From Thermomicrobiales bacterium (GTDB lineage: Bacteria > Chloroflexota > Chloroflexia > Thermomicrobiales > UBA6265), in assembly GCA_030447145.1 (NCBI GenBank), contig JAUJLY010000202.1:1-6051 (forward strand): DNA of 6,051 bases, written 5' to 3'. Numbering within the stretch: the stretch's first letter is position 1; each line of letters begins with the position of its first letter. Shown here piece by piece: positions 1 to 5,896 of the stretch. The notes under the pieces are model-generated. The model did no database searches. It was not told where the DNA came from and worked only from the letters and a program-made list of their open reading frames with translations. The position numbers and the translations under genes were made by a program.

Positions 1-40
1 ACTGGAAGAGTTTCTCGCCCTCGTTGATACCGTGGTGTAA
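1..40 (+). CDS. C-terminal end of an upstream gene (partial)
   Basis: Reading from base 2, the frame gives LEEFLALVDTVV and then TAA at 38-40. The other two forward frames also contain stops but give less protein-like text. The fragment is too short to name a family, and no RBS or start is visible because the gene would begin before the window. It is called only because the segment is amphipathic, ends cleanly and lies in the same direction as the genes that follow. It could be chance. Confidence 0.35.
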   Translation, partial: LEEFLALVDTVV

Positions 41-291
41 AGCATTCTGGTCTTGACGTTGAAGGCGCAATGCTGCTGCGCCGGTCACTATGTGTTTGTG
101 CATTGCGTGCACCGCTAGCAAGCACTGGTATACCCTTGATCACAGCGGTATGCGCTCTGCTCCAATGAACAGGGCTGCGCATTCCGGTGATCTGTGTGCC
201 CGGCGTCAGGTCAGACGTTCTCAAAGCCGGGTCGTCCCTCCTGACATACTAGGAAGCCTTTAACCCTGATCCGGAATCAGAGGACCAGTGC
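41..291. other. Intergenic region upstream of mreB
   Basis: These 251 nt hold no convincing gene. Small inverted repeats are visible: GGCGCA 64-69 with TGCGCC 77-82, GTGCA 98-102 with TGCAC 108-112, and CCCGGC 199-204 with GCCGGG 226-231. CTGAT 266-270 with ATCAG 276-280 lies directly before the mreB ribosome binding site. None is followed by a T tract, so none is a good intrinsic terminator. A weak -10-like TATACC occurs at 129-134 inside the palindrome GGTATACC, but no -35 sits at proper spacing. The mreB promoter is probably here but I cannot place it. Confidence 0.5.
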
Positions 292-1296
292 ATGCCGAAA
301 CAAGTAGGAATCGACCTGGGAACCGCGAACGTGCTGGTATTTGTGCGCGGCCGAGGTGTGGTAATCAATGAACCTTCCGTGGTCGCGATCTCGGCGAAGG
401 ACGGGAAGGTAAAGGCGGTCGGGATTGAGGCTCGCGACATGCTGGGCCGCGAGCCCCGAGAGACGATCGAAGTGGTGCGACCCATGCGGGATGGCGTGAT
501 CGCCGACTATGTCGTCACCCAGAAGATGCTTGAGTACTTTATCAACAAGGCAGTCGGACGTTTTTCCCTCATTCGACCTGATGTGATGATCTGTGTTCCG
601 GCCGGCGTTACCGGCGTGGAGCGACGTGCCGTGCGAGAGTCGGCCTTGAACGCCGGCGCCCGCCGGGCCTATCTCATCAGTGAGCCACTCGCGGCCGCAA
701 TCGGTGCACGAGTTCCGGTGGCGGATCCTTCCGGCAACATGATCATCGATATCGGCGGTGGCACGACCGAAGTTGCAGTTATCTCGCTTAACGGCATCGT
801 AGTCGCGCGGTCACTGAGGGTCGGCGGGAGCAAGTTCGACGACGCGATCAGCAACCATATCAAACGAAAGTACAACCTCCGTGTCGGCGAGCGCACCGCC
901 GAAGAAGTGAAGATTGCCATTGGCAGTGCCATGCCGCTGGATGACGACAAGGTCATGGAAGTTCGAGGGCGTGACGAGGTCGCGGGACTTCCACGAACGA
1001 TCCAGATTCACGCCAGCGAGGTGACTGATGCGATAACCGGACCGCTGGAGGCGATCATCGGCGCGGTTCGAGCCGTGCTTGAGGAGACGCCCCCGGAGCT
1101 GTCTTCGGACATCATCGACAAGGGCATGATCCTGACCGGCGGCGGCGCCATGCTGCGTCACCTTCCCGATCTGCTGACCGAGGTTACCGGTGTGCCGTGC
1201 TATGTTGCAGACGATCCTCTCTCATGCGTGGCCATTGGCACCGGGCTCGCCCTCGAACATATGGACATCCTGAGAGATAGCCTCGAGGAGCCATAG
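292..1296 (+). CDS. mreB: Rod shape-determining actin homologue MreB
   Basis: MreB is a bacterial actin that polymerises on ATP into membrane-bound filaments and guides lateral peptidoglycan synthesis. The 334-residue product has the normal family length. The actin/Hsp70 nucleotide fold is clear: phosphate-1 GIDLGTANV (residues 6-14), the EPLAAAIGA segment (131-139), phosphate-2 IIDIGGGTTEVAV (151-163), adenosine motif ILTGGGAML (280-288) and the C-terminal AIGTGLALE segment (314-322). The ATG at 292 has AGAGGA at 279-284, 7 nt upstream, and the protein begins just before the first beta strand as expected. It ends with TAG. No long N-terminal amphipathic helix is present, so membrane contact may use the hydrophobic patch near FSLI (91-94); that is inference. 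No mreC or mreD follows, and the next gene is a lipoprotein. Mbl-type paralogues would look the same at this level. Confidence 0.95.
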   Translation: MPKQVGIDLGTANVLVFVRGRGVVINEPSVVAISAKDGKVKAVGIEARDMLGREPRETIEVVRPMRDGVIADYVVTQKMLEYFINKAVGRFSLIRPDVMICVPAGVTGVERRAVRESALNAGARRAYLISEPLAAAIGARVPVADPSGNMIIDIGGGTTEVAVISLNGIVVARSLRVGGSKFDDAISNHIKRKYNLRVGERTAEEVKIAIGSAMPLDDDKVMEVRGRDEVAGLPRTIQIHASEVTDAITGPLEAIIGAVRAVLEETPPELSSDIIDKGMILTGGGAMLRHLPDLLTEVTGVPCYVADDPLSCVAIGTGLALEHMDILRDSLEEP

Positions 1297-1382
1297 AAGG
1301 GTTGGCGGCTTGCGCGGCCAGCGTGTGCCGCGGTGGTTGAGGGAGGGAGGCGCGAAACGAGGAGGGAGATAGGAACAAACGA
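1297..1382 (+). other. Purine-rich spacer between mreB and the lipoprotein gene
   Basis: The spacer has two purine-rich tracts with several Shine-Dalgarno-like cores, at 1339-1350 and 1359-1374. The AGGA at 1371-1374 is 8 nt before the ATG at 1383 and is best placed to serve it. A GCGGC/GCCGC inverted repeat (1305-1309, 1327-1331) has no T tract after it, so no terminator is called and the two genes may be cotranscribed. Confidence 0.4.
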
Positions 1383-2177
1383 ATGATAAAGGGGCACCGC
1401 TATCGAGGGATGATGATCGCCTTGACGGCAGTGCTCTGCCTGCTCGTGACAGCGTGTGGTATTGGCGATACGGACGAGGGCTCGAATGAAACAGATGAGC
1501 CGTCGTCCGCCCAGTCTACCGTGCAGGAATCGGGCACCGACGGTTCGGACGAGGACAACAGGTCCCCGGAGCCATCGACAAATATCGATTTATCGTCGCC
1601 CGGTGCGGCAGGGACCGCTCTGGAGACGGACGATCAGGTAGGGCCGTCGCCGGTTGCCGGAGATGCCACGCCAGCGGGTTTGGCAGCGCCTGTTCCTGGC
1701 CTCGCCGTTTCGACCCCTGGGGTGGATGTCACTCCAGCGGCTGATCAACCTCCGACAGGCGATGGCACAACCGGTGCGCCTCCTCCTGCGCAAGCCGGCT
1801 CCAGTGCCGGAACCCCTGCAGCTGGGGAGGCAACTCCGGCACCGGCAGTTGCCGGAGATTCCACGCCCGATGCTGGACCTGGCACCGCGGTGGCGGGCGG
1901 GGAGATCTCCGTAGTTGACGGCTGCGAAGTTGAAGACGTACCCGCATTCACCGGCGCGACGTCCACCTATCGCGTGAACAGTGAGCTGAACTTCCGTTCT
2001 GGTCCGGGCACCGATTGTGAGTTAATCGGGCAAGCTCCCCTCGACGTCTCCACGGTGGTGGAGGTGATCGGCGGGCCGGTCACTCGGCAAGGAGAGGACG
2101 GGATCGAGTGGCTACAGGTACGTGTCGGCGAGGAAACCGGCTGGGTCGCACTCGAGTTCCTCGATGTTACCGAGTAG
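1383..2177 (+). CDS. SH3b-domain lipoprotein with long disordered linker
   Basis: The 264-residue product starts with a signal peptide: basic MIKGHRYR, a hydrophobic core from about residue 10, and lipobox LVTA-C with the lipidated Cys at 25. This predicts a protein anchored on the outer face of the cytoplasmic membrane. Residues 26-185 form a low-complexity linker, first acidic and Ser-rich (27-70), then rich in Ala, Gly, Pro and Thr with repeated AGD(A/S)TP units. Residues about 196-262 form a bacterial SH3 domain (SH3_3 type), with the characteristic LNFRSGPGT (202-210), a central EWLQVRV and the closing GWVALEFL. Such domains often bind cell-wall peptides or glycans, but the ligand here is unknown. 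Cys181 and Cys212 flank the domain start and could form a disulfide. There is no catalytic domain. The gene ends in a tandem in-frame stop, TAG then TGA (2175-2180). Its position after mreB suggests an envelope role, which is inference. Confidence 0.87.
   Translation: MIKGHRYRGMMIALTAVLCLLVTACGIGDTDEGSNETDEPSSAQSTVQESGTDGSDEDNRSPEPSTNIDLSSPGAAGTALETDDQVGPSPVAGDATPAGLAAPVPGLAVSTPGVDVTPAADQPPTGDGTTGAPPPAQAGSSAGTPAAGEATPAPAVAGDSTPDAGPGTAVAGGEISVVDGCEVEDVPAFTGATSTYRVNSELNFRSGPGTDCELIGQAPLDVSTVVEVIGGPVTRQGEDGIEWLQVRVGEETGWVALEFLDVTE
1653..1867 (+). repeat. Imperfect 20-nt direct repeat in the lipoprotein linker
   Basis: The 20 nt at 1653-1672 recur at 1848-1867 with one mismatch (GAGATGCC against GAGATTCC). 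They encode VAGDATP and VAGDSTP in the same frame. The repeat lies within the disordered linker and suggests it grew by internal duplication. Confidence 0.7.
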
Positions 2178-2300
2178 TGATTTCAGGACGTTGGGGACGT
2201 GATAAAGCCTGACAGTGCCAGGAGCCGCAGGGTTCGTCTGGCCCTGGGGCAATCTCCCTTGCAAATTTGATAACCAGGATCAATCAGGAAGGATAATCCC
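2178..2300 (+). other. Spacer between the lipoprotein gene and malQ
   Basis: These 123 nt contain weak inverted repeats (CCAGG 2218-2222 with CCTGG 2243-2247; CAGGG 2228-2232 with CCCTG 2242-2246) but no T tract, so no terminator can be called. TTGATA (2267-2272) and GATAAT (2292-2297) resemble promoter boxes at 19-nt spacing. The second overlaps the malQ ribosome binding site, which makes a promoter there unlikely. Confidence 0.3.
2286..2293 (+). promoter_or_regulatory. Ribosome binding site of malQ, deciding a TTG start
   Basis: AGGAAGGA lies 7 nt before TTG at 2301. No ATG or GTG in this frame lies near enough to open the conserved N-terminal ESGILLHPTSLPG segment, so the TTG is taken as the start. 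Confidence 0.85.
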
Positions 2301-3872
2301 TTGCATTTCCCCCGAGAGAGCGGGATTCTGCTCCATCCAACATCGTTGCCCGGACCACACGGCATCGGCGACTTTGGGGAGGCGGCGTTTGGCTTTGTGG
2401 AGTGGTTGGAGAGAGCTGGTCAGCGTCTGTGGCAAGTCATGCCGCTGGGGCCCACCGGCTTCGGCAATTCGCCGTACTCCTCGCCATCGGCGTTTGCCGG
2501 CAATCCGCTTATGGTGTCTCTGGCATGGCTCCAGGGGGACGGTCTGTTGGCCGAAGAGGAGCTTGCGCCCGCCTACGCGTTCCCCAAGCATGCTGTCGAT
2601 TTCGAGCAGGTGGCTCCGTTTCGCATGCGATTGCTCCGGCTTGCGTATGATCGCGTGGAGGACGGCGCGTCGTCTAACCTGCGAGATGCCTTCGAGACGT
2701 ACCGATCCGGCGCGCCGAGTTGGTTACACGATTACGCACTTTTCGTGTCCGTCAAGGATGCACTTGGCGGCGGTTCCTGGGTGGACTGGCCGAAGGATAT
2801 TCGCACCCTCCAGCCTGAAGCCGTGGCGACATGGGGTGAGAAACTCGCAGACGACGTGCGCTTCCATGAGTTCGTGCAGTTCCTCTTCCATCAACAATGG
2901 CGGGAAGTGCGGGCGTACGCCAACGCGCGGGGAATCCAGATTATTGGTGATATTCCGATCTTCGTCGCACTCGATAGCGCGGACGTCTGGTCCAACCAGG
3001 ACCAGTTCCAGCTCGACGAAGAAGGACGTCCTACGTTCGTAGCCGGTGTACCGCCGGATTTCTTCTCCTCCACCGGTCAGCTCTGGGGAAACCCCACGTA
3101 CAACTGGCCCGCGATGAAGGCGAATGGTTACCGATGGTGGATTGAGCGGCTGCGTGCAACGCGAGATATGGTCGATATCATCCGCATCGATCACTTCAGG
3201 GGCTTTGCCGCTGCCTGGCACGTTCCGTTCGGGGATGAGAACGCAACGGGGGGACACTGGGAGATCGTACCGGGTGGTGAGGTCTTTGCGGCCGCGCAAA
3301 GGGAACTGGGCGAGTTCCCCGTCATTGTTGAGGATCTTGGTATCATCACCCCGGACGTTGTGACGCTTCGGGAGATTCTCGATCTGCCCGGCATGAATGT
3401 GCTCCACTTTGCATTCGACGACGATCCGGAAAACATGTACCTGCCTCATAACGTCAAGCGTCATTCCGTCACGTACACCGCGACACACGACAACCAGACA
3501 ACCGTGGGTTGGTGGAACTCCCTGCCGGAAGAAGAGCGACACGTGGTGCGCCGCTATCTCGGGCGTCCTGCCGATGACATTGCCTGGGATTTGCTTCGTC
3601 TGGCGTGGGCTTCGGTGTCTGACACGGCGATCGCCCCGATGCAGGACATCCTCCGGATGGGAGACGAGGGCCGGATGAATACACCTGCGACGGCCACCGG
3701 AAACTGGGCCTGGCGCCTGCTACCAACGCAGCTGGATCCCTCCATGGCAGACGGTCTGCGGGACCTCACCAACACCTATGGGCGTATGGAGAGGGTGGCT
3801 GCGGATGCCGCCGAGAATCCGTGGGACTATACAGATCCGAAGTCAGGGATCAGCGCTACCAAATCCTGGTAG
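2301..3872 (+). CDS. malQ: 4-alpha-glucanotransferase (amylomaltase, GH77)
   Basis: MalQ is a cytoplasmic disproportionating enzyme. It cuts an alpha-1,4-glucan and transfers the fragment to another glucan or to glucose, in maltodextrin and glycogen turnover. The 523-residue product is slightly longer than the usual roughly 500. It opens with the family signature SGILLHPTSLPGPHGIGDFG (7-26). The GH77 catalytic residues are visible by motif: nucleophile Asp297 in RIDHFRG, acid/base Glu344 in VEDLGIITPDV, and transition-state stabiliser Asp397 in ATHDNQT. The substrate-loop segment PPDFFSSTGQLWGNP (251-265) and the preceding GDIPIFV (216-222) are also intact, so the enzyme should be active. It starts at TTG with a strong RBS, which may lower expression somewhat. 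It ends with TAG. The next gene, a GH57 branching enzyme in the same direction, supports a role in glycogen-type glucan metabolism. Confidence 0.97.
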   Translation: MHFPRESGILLHPTSLPGPHGIGDFGEAAFGFVEWLERAGQRLWQVMPLGPTGFGNSPYSSPSAFAGNPLMVSLAWLQGDGLLAEEELAPAYAFPKHAVDFEQVAPFRMRLLRLAYDRVEDGASSNLRDAFETYRSGAPSWLHDYALFVSVKDALGGGSWVDWPKDIRTLQPEAVATWGEKLADDVRFHEFVQFLFHQQWREVRAYANARGIQIIGDIPIFVALDSADVWSNQDQFQLDEEGRPTFVAGVPPDFFSSTGQLWGNPTYNWPAMKANGYRWWIERLRATRDMVDIIRIDHFRGFAAAWHVPFGDENATGGHWEIVPGGEVFAAAQRELGEFPVIVEDLGIITPDVVTLREILDLPGMNVLHFAFDDDPENMYLPHNVKRHSVTYTATHDNQTTVGWWNSLPEEERHVVRRYLGRPADDIAWDLLRLAWASVSDTAIAPMQDILRMGDEGRMNTPATATGNWAWRLLPTQLDPSMADGLRDLTNTYGRMERVAADAAENPWDYTDPKSGISATKSW

Positions 3873-3910
3873 GCGCCCTTGCGCGTTGACCGGCAGGGTA
3901 TCCTGATAAC

Positions 3911-3935
3911 AATCGGGCGACCGATTTACCTTTTG
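3911..3935 (+). terminator. Possible intrinsic terminator after malQ
   Basis: AATCGG (3911-3916) pairs perfectly with CCGATT (3921-3926) around the GNRA-type loop GCGA. TACC and then TTTT follow, ending at 3934. The stem is only 6 bp and the T run is short, so termination would be modest. Its place 38 nt after the malQ stop and before a promoter-like sequence supports the call. Confidence 0.4.
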
Positions 3936-3959
3936 AACCTGATATGACGCCGAACACTT

Positions 3960-3968
3960 TGATAAAAT
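3960..3968 (+). promoter_or_regulatory. Candidate extended -10 promoter for the GH57 gene
   Basis: TGATAAAAT fits the extended -10 pattern TGnTATAAT with one mismatch in the hexamer, within a locally AT-rich patch. The nearest -35-like box, TTGAAC at 3933-3938, is 24 nt away, which is too far, so the call rests on the extended -10 alone. Transcription would begin near 3975 and give a leader of about 64 nt before the ATG at 4039. Confidence 0.35.
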
Positions 3969-4026
3969 AGTATGTTGCCGCCTCTAACATCTGGTACCGC
4001 AGCAGTTCGCACGCGAAATGCGATGT

Positions 4027-4032
4027 AAGGAG
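4027..4032 (+). promoter_or_regulatory. Ribosome binding site of the GH57 gene, deciding its start
   Basis: AAGGAG sits 6 nt before ATG 4039. Two earlier in-frame ATGs (4018, 4033) are either upstream of this site or directly against it, so 4039 is chosen. The protein then begins MTNGNGAFTFVLHSHLPY, with the family motif at the expected place. Confidence 0.85.
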
Positions 4033-4038
4033 ATGCCA

Positions 4039-5502
4039 ATGACTAACGGAAATGGAGCGTTCACGTTCGTGCTCCACAGCCACCTGCCATATGCACGGCA
4101 GGCCGGCATGTGGCCACATGGCGAGGAATGGGTTCACGAAGCTATTGCAGAGACGTACGTCCCCCTGTGGACGGCCCTCCACGATTTGGCCGAGGACGGC
4201 GTGGATTACCGGATCACTGTGAGCGTGACACCAATCCTGGCCGAGCAACTCGCTGATCCCTTGATCGTCGAGCACTTCCTGACGTATGCCGAAGAGCGAG
4301 CAGCGTGGGCTGCCGCTGACATCGAGCGATTTGAGGAGGCTGGTGACCAGGAACTGATGGCGCTTGCCCGGCATTTCCATCACTGGTACTCGCGGACGCT
4401 CACGGCGTTCCGCGACCGCTTCAACGGAGATCTCCTTGGTTCCCTGAAGGACCTGCAGGATCGCGGGTTCGTGGAGATCTCCACGTGCGCCGCTACTCAC
4501 GGGTATCTGCCACTTCTCTCCCGGGACTCATCGATCTATGGGCAGATCCAGACCGGCGTCGACGCGTATATCGGGCACTTTGGACGACGGCCAAAGGCAC
4601 TCTGGCTCCCCGAGTGTGCCTATCGTCCCGCCTTTGTTGAAGAGGAGAACGGTGTTCAGATCACCCGGCCGGGTCTGGAGTCCGTCCTTGCCGCACAGGA
4701 CATTCGCGTCTTCTTCAGCGAGACGCATACCGTCGAGGGGGGCCGTCCGGTCGGGAAGGCGGCCGGAGATGCAGTGGGCATCTACGGAGCAGCACCGCGC
4801 CGTAGGCTGGTGAATCAGCCAGCGGAGCAACAGCAGGAGCCTGGCACGACCTACAAGTCGTATTGGGTGGGAGACGCGCCGGGAGAAACCGCGGTGCTCG
4901 GCCGCAACAACCGCACTGGCCAGCAGGTCTGGTCCGGGTCCTTCGGCTATCCCGGCGATGAATGGTACCGGGAGTTCCACCGCAAGGACGGCGTCTCCGG
5001 CATGCAGTACTGGCGTGTCGGTGGCGCCGAGGTGGACCTCGGCAGCAAGCCACCATACAACCCGGAGAAAGCCCAGCAGCGAATCGGGGACCATGCGCGC
5101 CATTTCGTGCATCTCGTCGATGAGTTGCTGCAGCAGTACAAGGACGAAACAGGCGAATACGGGATCATCTCCTCCAACTACGACACGGAGCTCTTCGGGC
5201 ACTGGTGGTTCGAGGGAGTTGACTGGCTCAAGGCGGTTCTCCGCGGCCTGGCGGAACTGGATACGGTGGACCTGACGACCGCATCGACCTGGGTCGACGA
5301 GCATGGTGGCGACGAAGTGATGATCCTGCCCGAGTCGAGCTGGGGGATGGGGGGCAACCATTTCACGTGGATGAACCCTGATACCGAGTGGATGTGGCCG
5401 GCTATTCACGCAGCAGAGTCGCGAATGGAAGCCCTGGTTGCTGAGCATCCGGACGCAACCGGCGAGCTGCTCAACGTCCTGAACCAGGCGGCCCGGGAAT
5501 AG
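4039..5502 (+). CDS. GH57 1,4-alpha-glucan branching enzyme, cut short by in-frame TAG
   Basis: GH57 branching enzymes (DUF1957 family, as in Thermococcus TK1436, Thermus and mycobacterial Rv3031) cleave alpha-1,4-glucan and reattach the piece through an alpha-1,6 bond during glycogen-type synthesis in the cytoplasm. All five GH57 motifs are visible: HSHLPY (13-18), GQIQTG (168-173), WLPECAYRP with nucleophile Glu192, NYDTELFGHWWFEG with acid/base Asp382, and SSWGMGGNHFTWMNP (433-447). The catalytic part is therefore complete. The frame stops at TAG, codon 488, in the middle of the conserved C-terminal helical domain, although the family usually runs to about 520-570 residues. The missing part follows in the same frame (5503-5769). 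The whole frame would be 575 amino acids plus one residue at the TAG. The gene lies downstream of malQ, apparently with its own promoter. The unbroken motifs suggest a recent or conditional defect rather than an old pseudogene. Confidence 0.92.
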   Translation: MTNGNGAFTFVLHSHLPYARQAGMWPHGEEWVHEAIAETYVPLWTALHDLAEDGVDYRITVSVTPILAEQLADPLIVEHFLTYAEERAAWAAADIERFEEAGDQELMALARHFHHWYSRTLTAFRDRFNGDLLGSLKDLQDRGFVEISTCAATHGYLPLLSRDSSIYGQIQTGVDAYIGHFGRRPKALWLPECAYRPAFVEEENGVQITRPGLESVLAAQDIRVFFSETHTVEGGRPVGKAAGDAVGIYGAAPRRRLVNQPAEQQQEPGTTYKSYWVGDAPGETAVLGRNNRTGQQVWSGSFGYPGDEWYREFHRKDGVSGMQYWRVGGAEVDLGSKPPYNPEKAQQRIGDHARHFVHLVDELLQQYKDETGEYGIISSNYDTELFGHWWFEGVDWLKAVLRGLAELDTVDLTTASTWVDEHGGDEVMILPESSWGMGGNHFTWMNPDTEWMWPAIHAAESRMEALVAEHPDATGELLNVLNQAARE

Positions 5503-5769
5503 CTGCTGCTTGAGAGCAGCGATTGGCCGTTCCTCGTCACCACGGCGCAGGCGAATGAATACGCCAGCCAGCGGTTCAACGAGCACGTTGACAGATTCAA
5601 CTTGCTGGCCGATATTGCCGAGCGTGGCGCCGAGATGACGGCTGATGAATTTGAGATGCTGGCGGCACTCGAACATCGTGACAACCCCTTCGCCAACATC
5701 GATTACCACGTTTTTGCGCCGAGGCAGGGCAGCGCCGGACTCGCTGAGGATGTCGTACACGCGCGTTGA
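5503..5769 (+). other. C-terminal remainder of the GH57 enzyme beyond the TAG
   Basis: The frame after the TAG is open for 88 codons to TGA at 5767-5769. It begins LLLESSDWPFLVTT, matching the conserved segment of GH57 branching enzymes in which an ARE-x-LLLQxSDWPF pattern follows the last catalytic motif. With ...NQAARE before the stop, the TAG replaces exactly one residue and nothing is inserted or lost. The rest (ASQRFNEHVDRFNLLADI and following) is helical and family-like for about 30 residues, then ends in a less familiar tail. There is no RBS with a suitable start to make it a separate gene. It is either dead sequence of a recent nonsense mutant, a readthrough extension, or normal coding sequence hidden by an error. 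Confidence 0.87.
5505..5520 (+). other. Perfect 6-bp hairpin directly after the TAG
   Basis: GCTGCT (5505-5510) pairs with AGCAGC (5515-5520) around the loop TGAG; T5504 and G5521 can add a wobble pair. It begins two bases after the stop codon. It also encodes the family-conserved LLLESS segment, so the symmetry may come from Leu and Ser codon choice. Confidence 0.6.
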
Positions 5770-5834
5770 GCGCCTGTTCAAAGAGCGTGGCGGTGCGGGA
5801 AAAGATTAGTTCGAAACCTGAGATGTTTATAGAA

Positions 5835-5895
5835 ACGACGGGGGGCAAAAGCAGATGCGGATTCCCCCCCTCGTGATTATTTGTTTTTTTCTTTG
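5835..5895 (+). terminator. Strong intrinsic terminator of the GH57 transcription unit
   Basis: ACGA (5835-5838) pairs with TCGT (5871-5874), and GGGGGG (5840-5845) pairs with CCCCCC (5864-5869), with a single C-C mismatch between the two helices. The loop is 18 nt. A T-rich tail follows, with seven consecutive T at 5884-5890. The hairpin starts 65 nt after the TGA at 5769. On the opposite strand the tail is much poorer in T, so termination should mainly serve the + strand. Confidence 0.8.
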
Positions 5896-5896
5896 C

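Noticed and set aside
2215..3042. 275-codon + strand open frame overlapping the start of malQ in another frame
   Set aside because: The malQ frame has the family signature and catalytic residues. This frame is Arg/Ser/Cys-rich without domain features.
2724..3542. 272-codon open frame on the - strand opposite malQ
   Set aside because: It is a shadow of the GH77 coding sequence with no domain or ribosome binding support.
5500..5502. Genome-wide reassignment of TAG to an amino acid (for example pyrrolysine)
   Set aside because: At least three neighbouring genes end naturally in TAG and their downstream frames are not family-like. The GH57 position normally holds an ordinary residue such as Leu or Ala, so reassignment is not needed.
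4528..5781. 417-codon open frame on the - strand opposite the GH57 gene
   Set aside because: It is antisense to all catalytic motifs of a clear GH57 enzyme. Its own translation shows no recognisable domain, so it is a shadow frame in GC-rich sequence.
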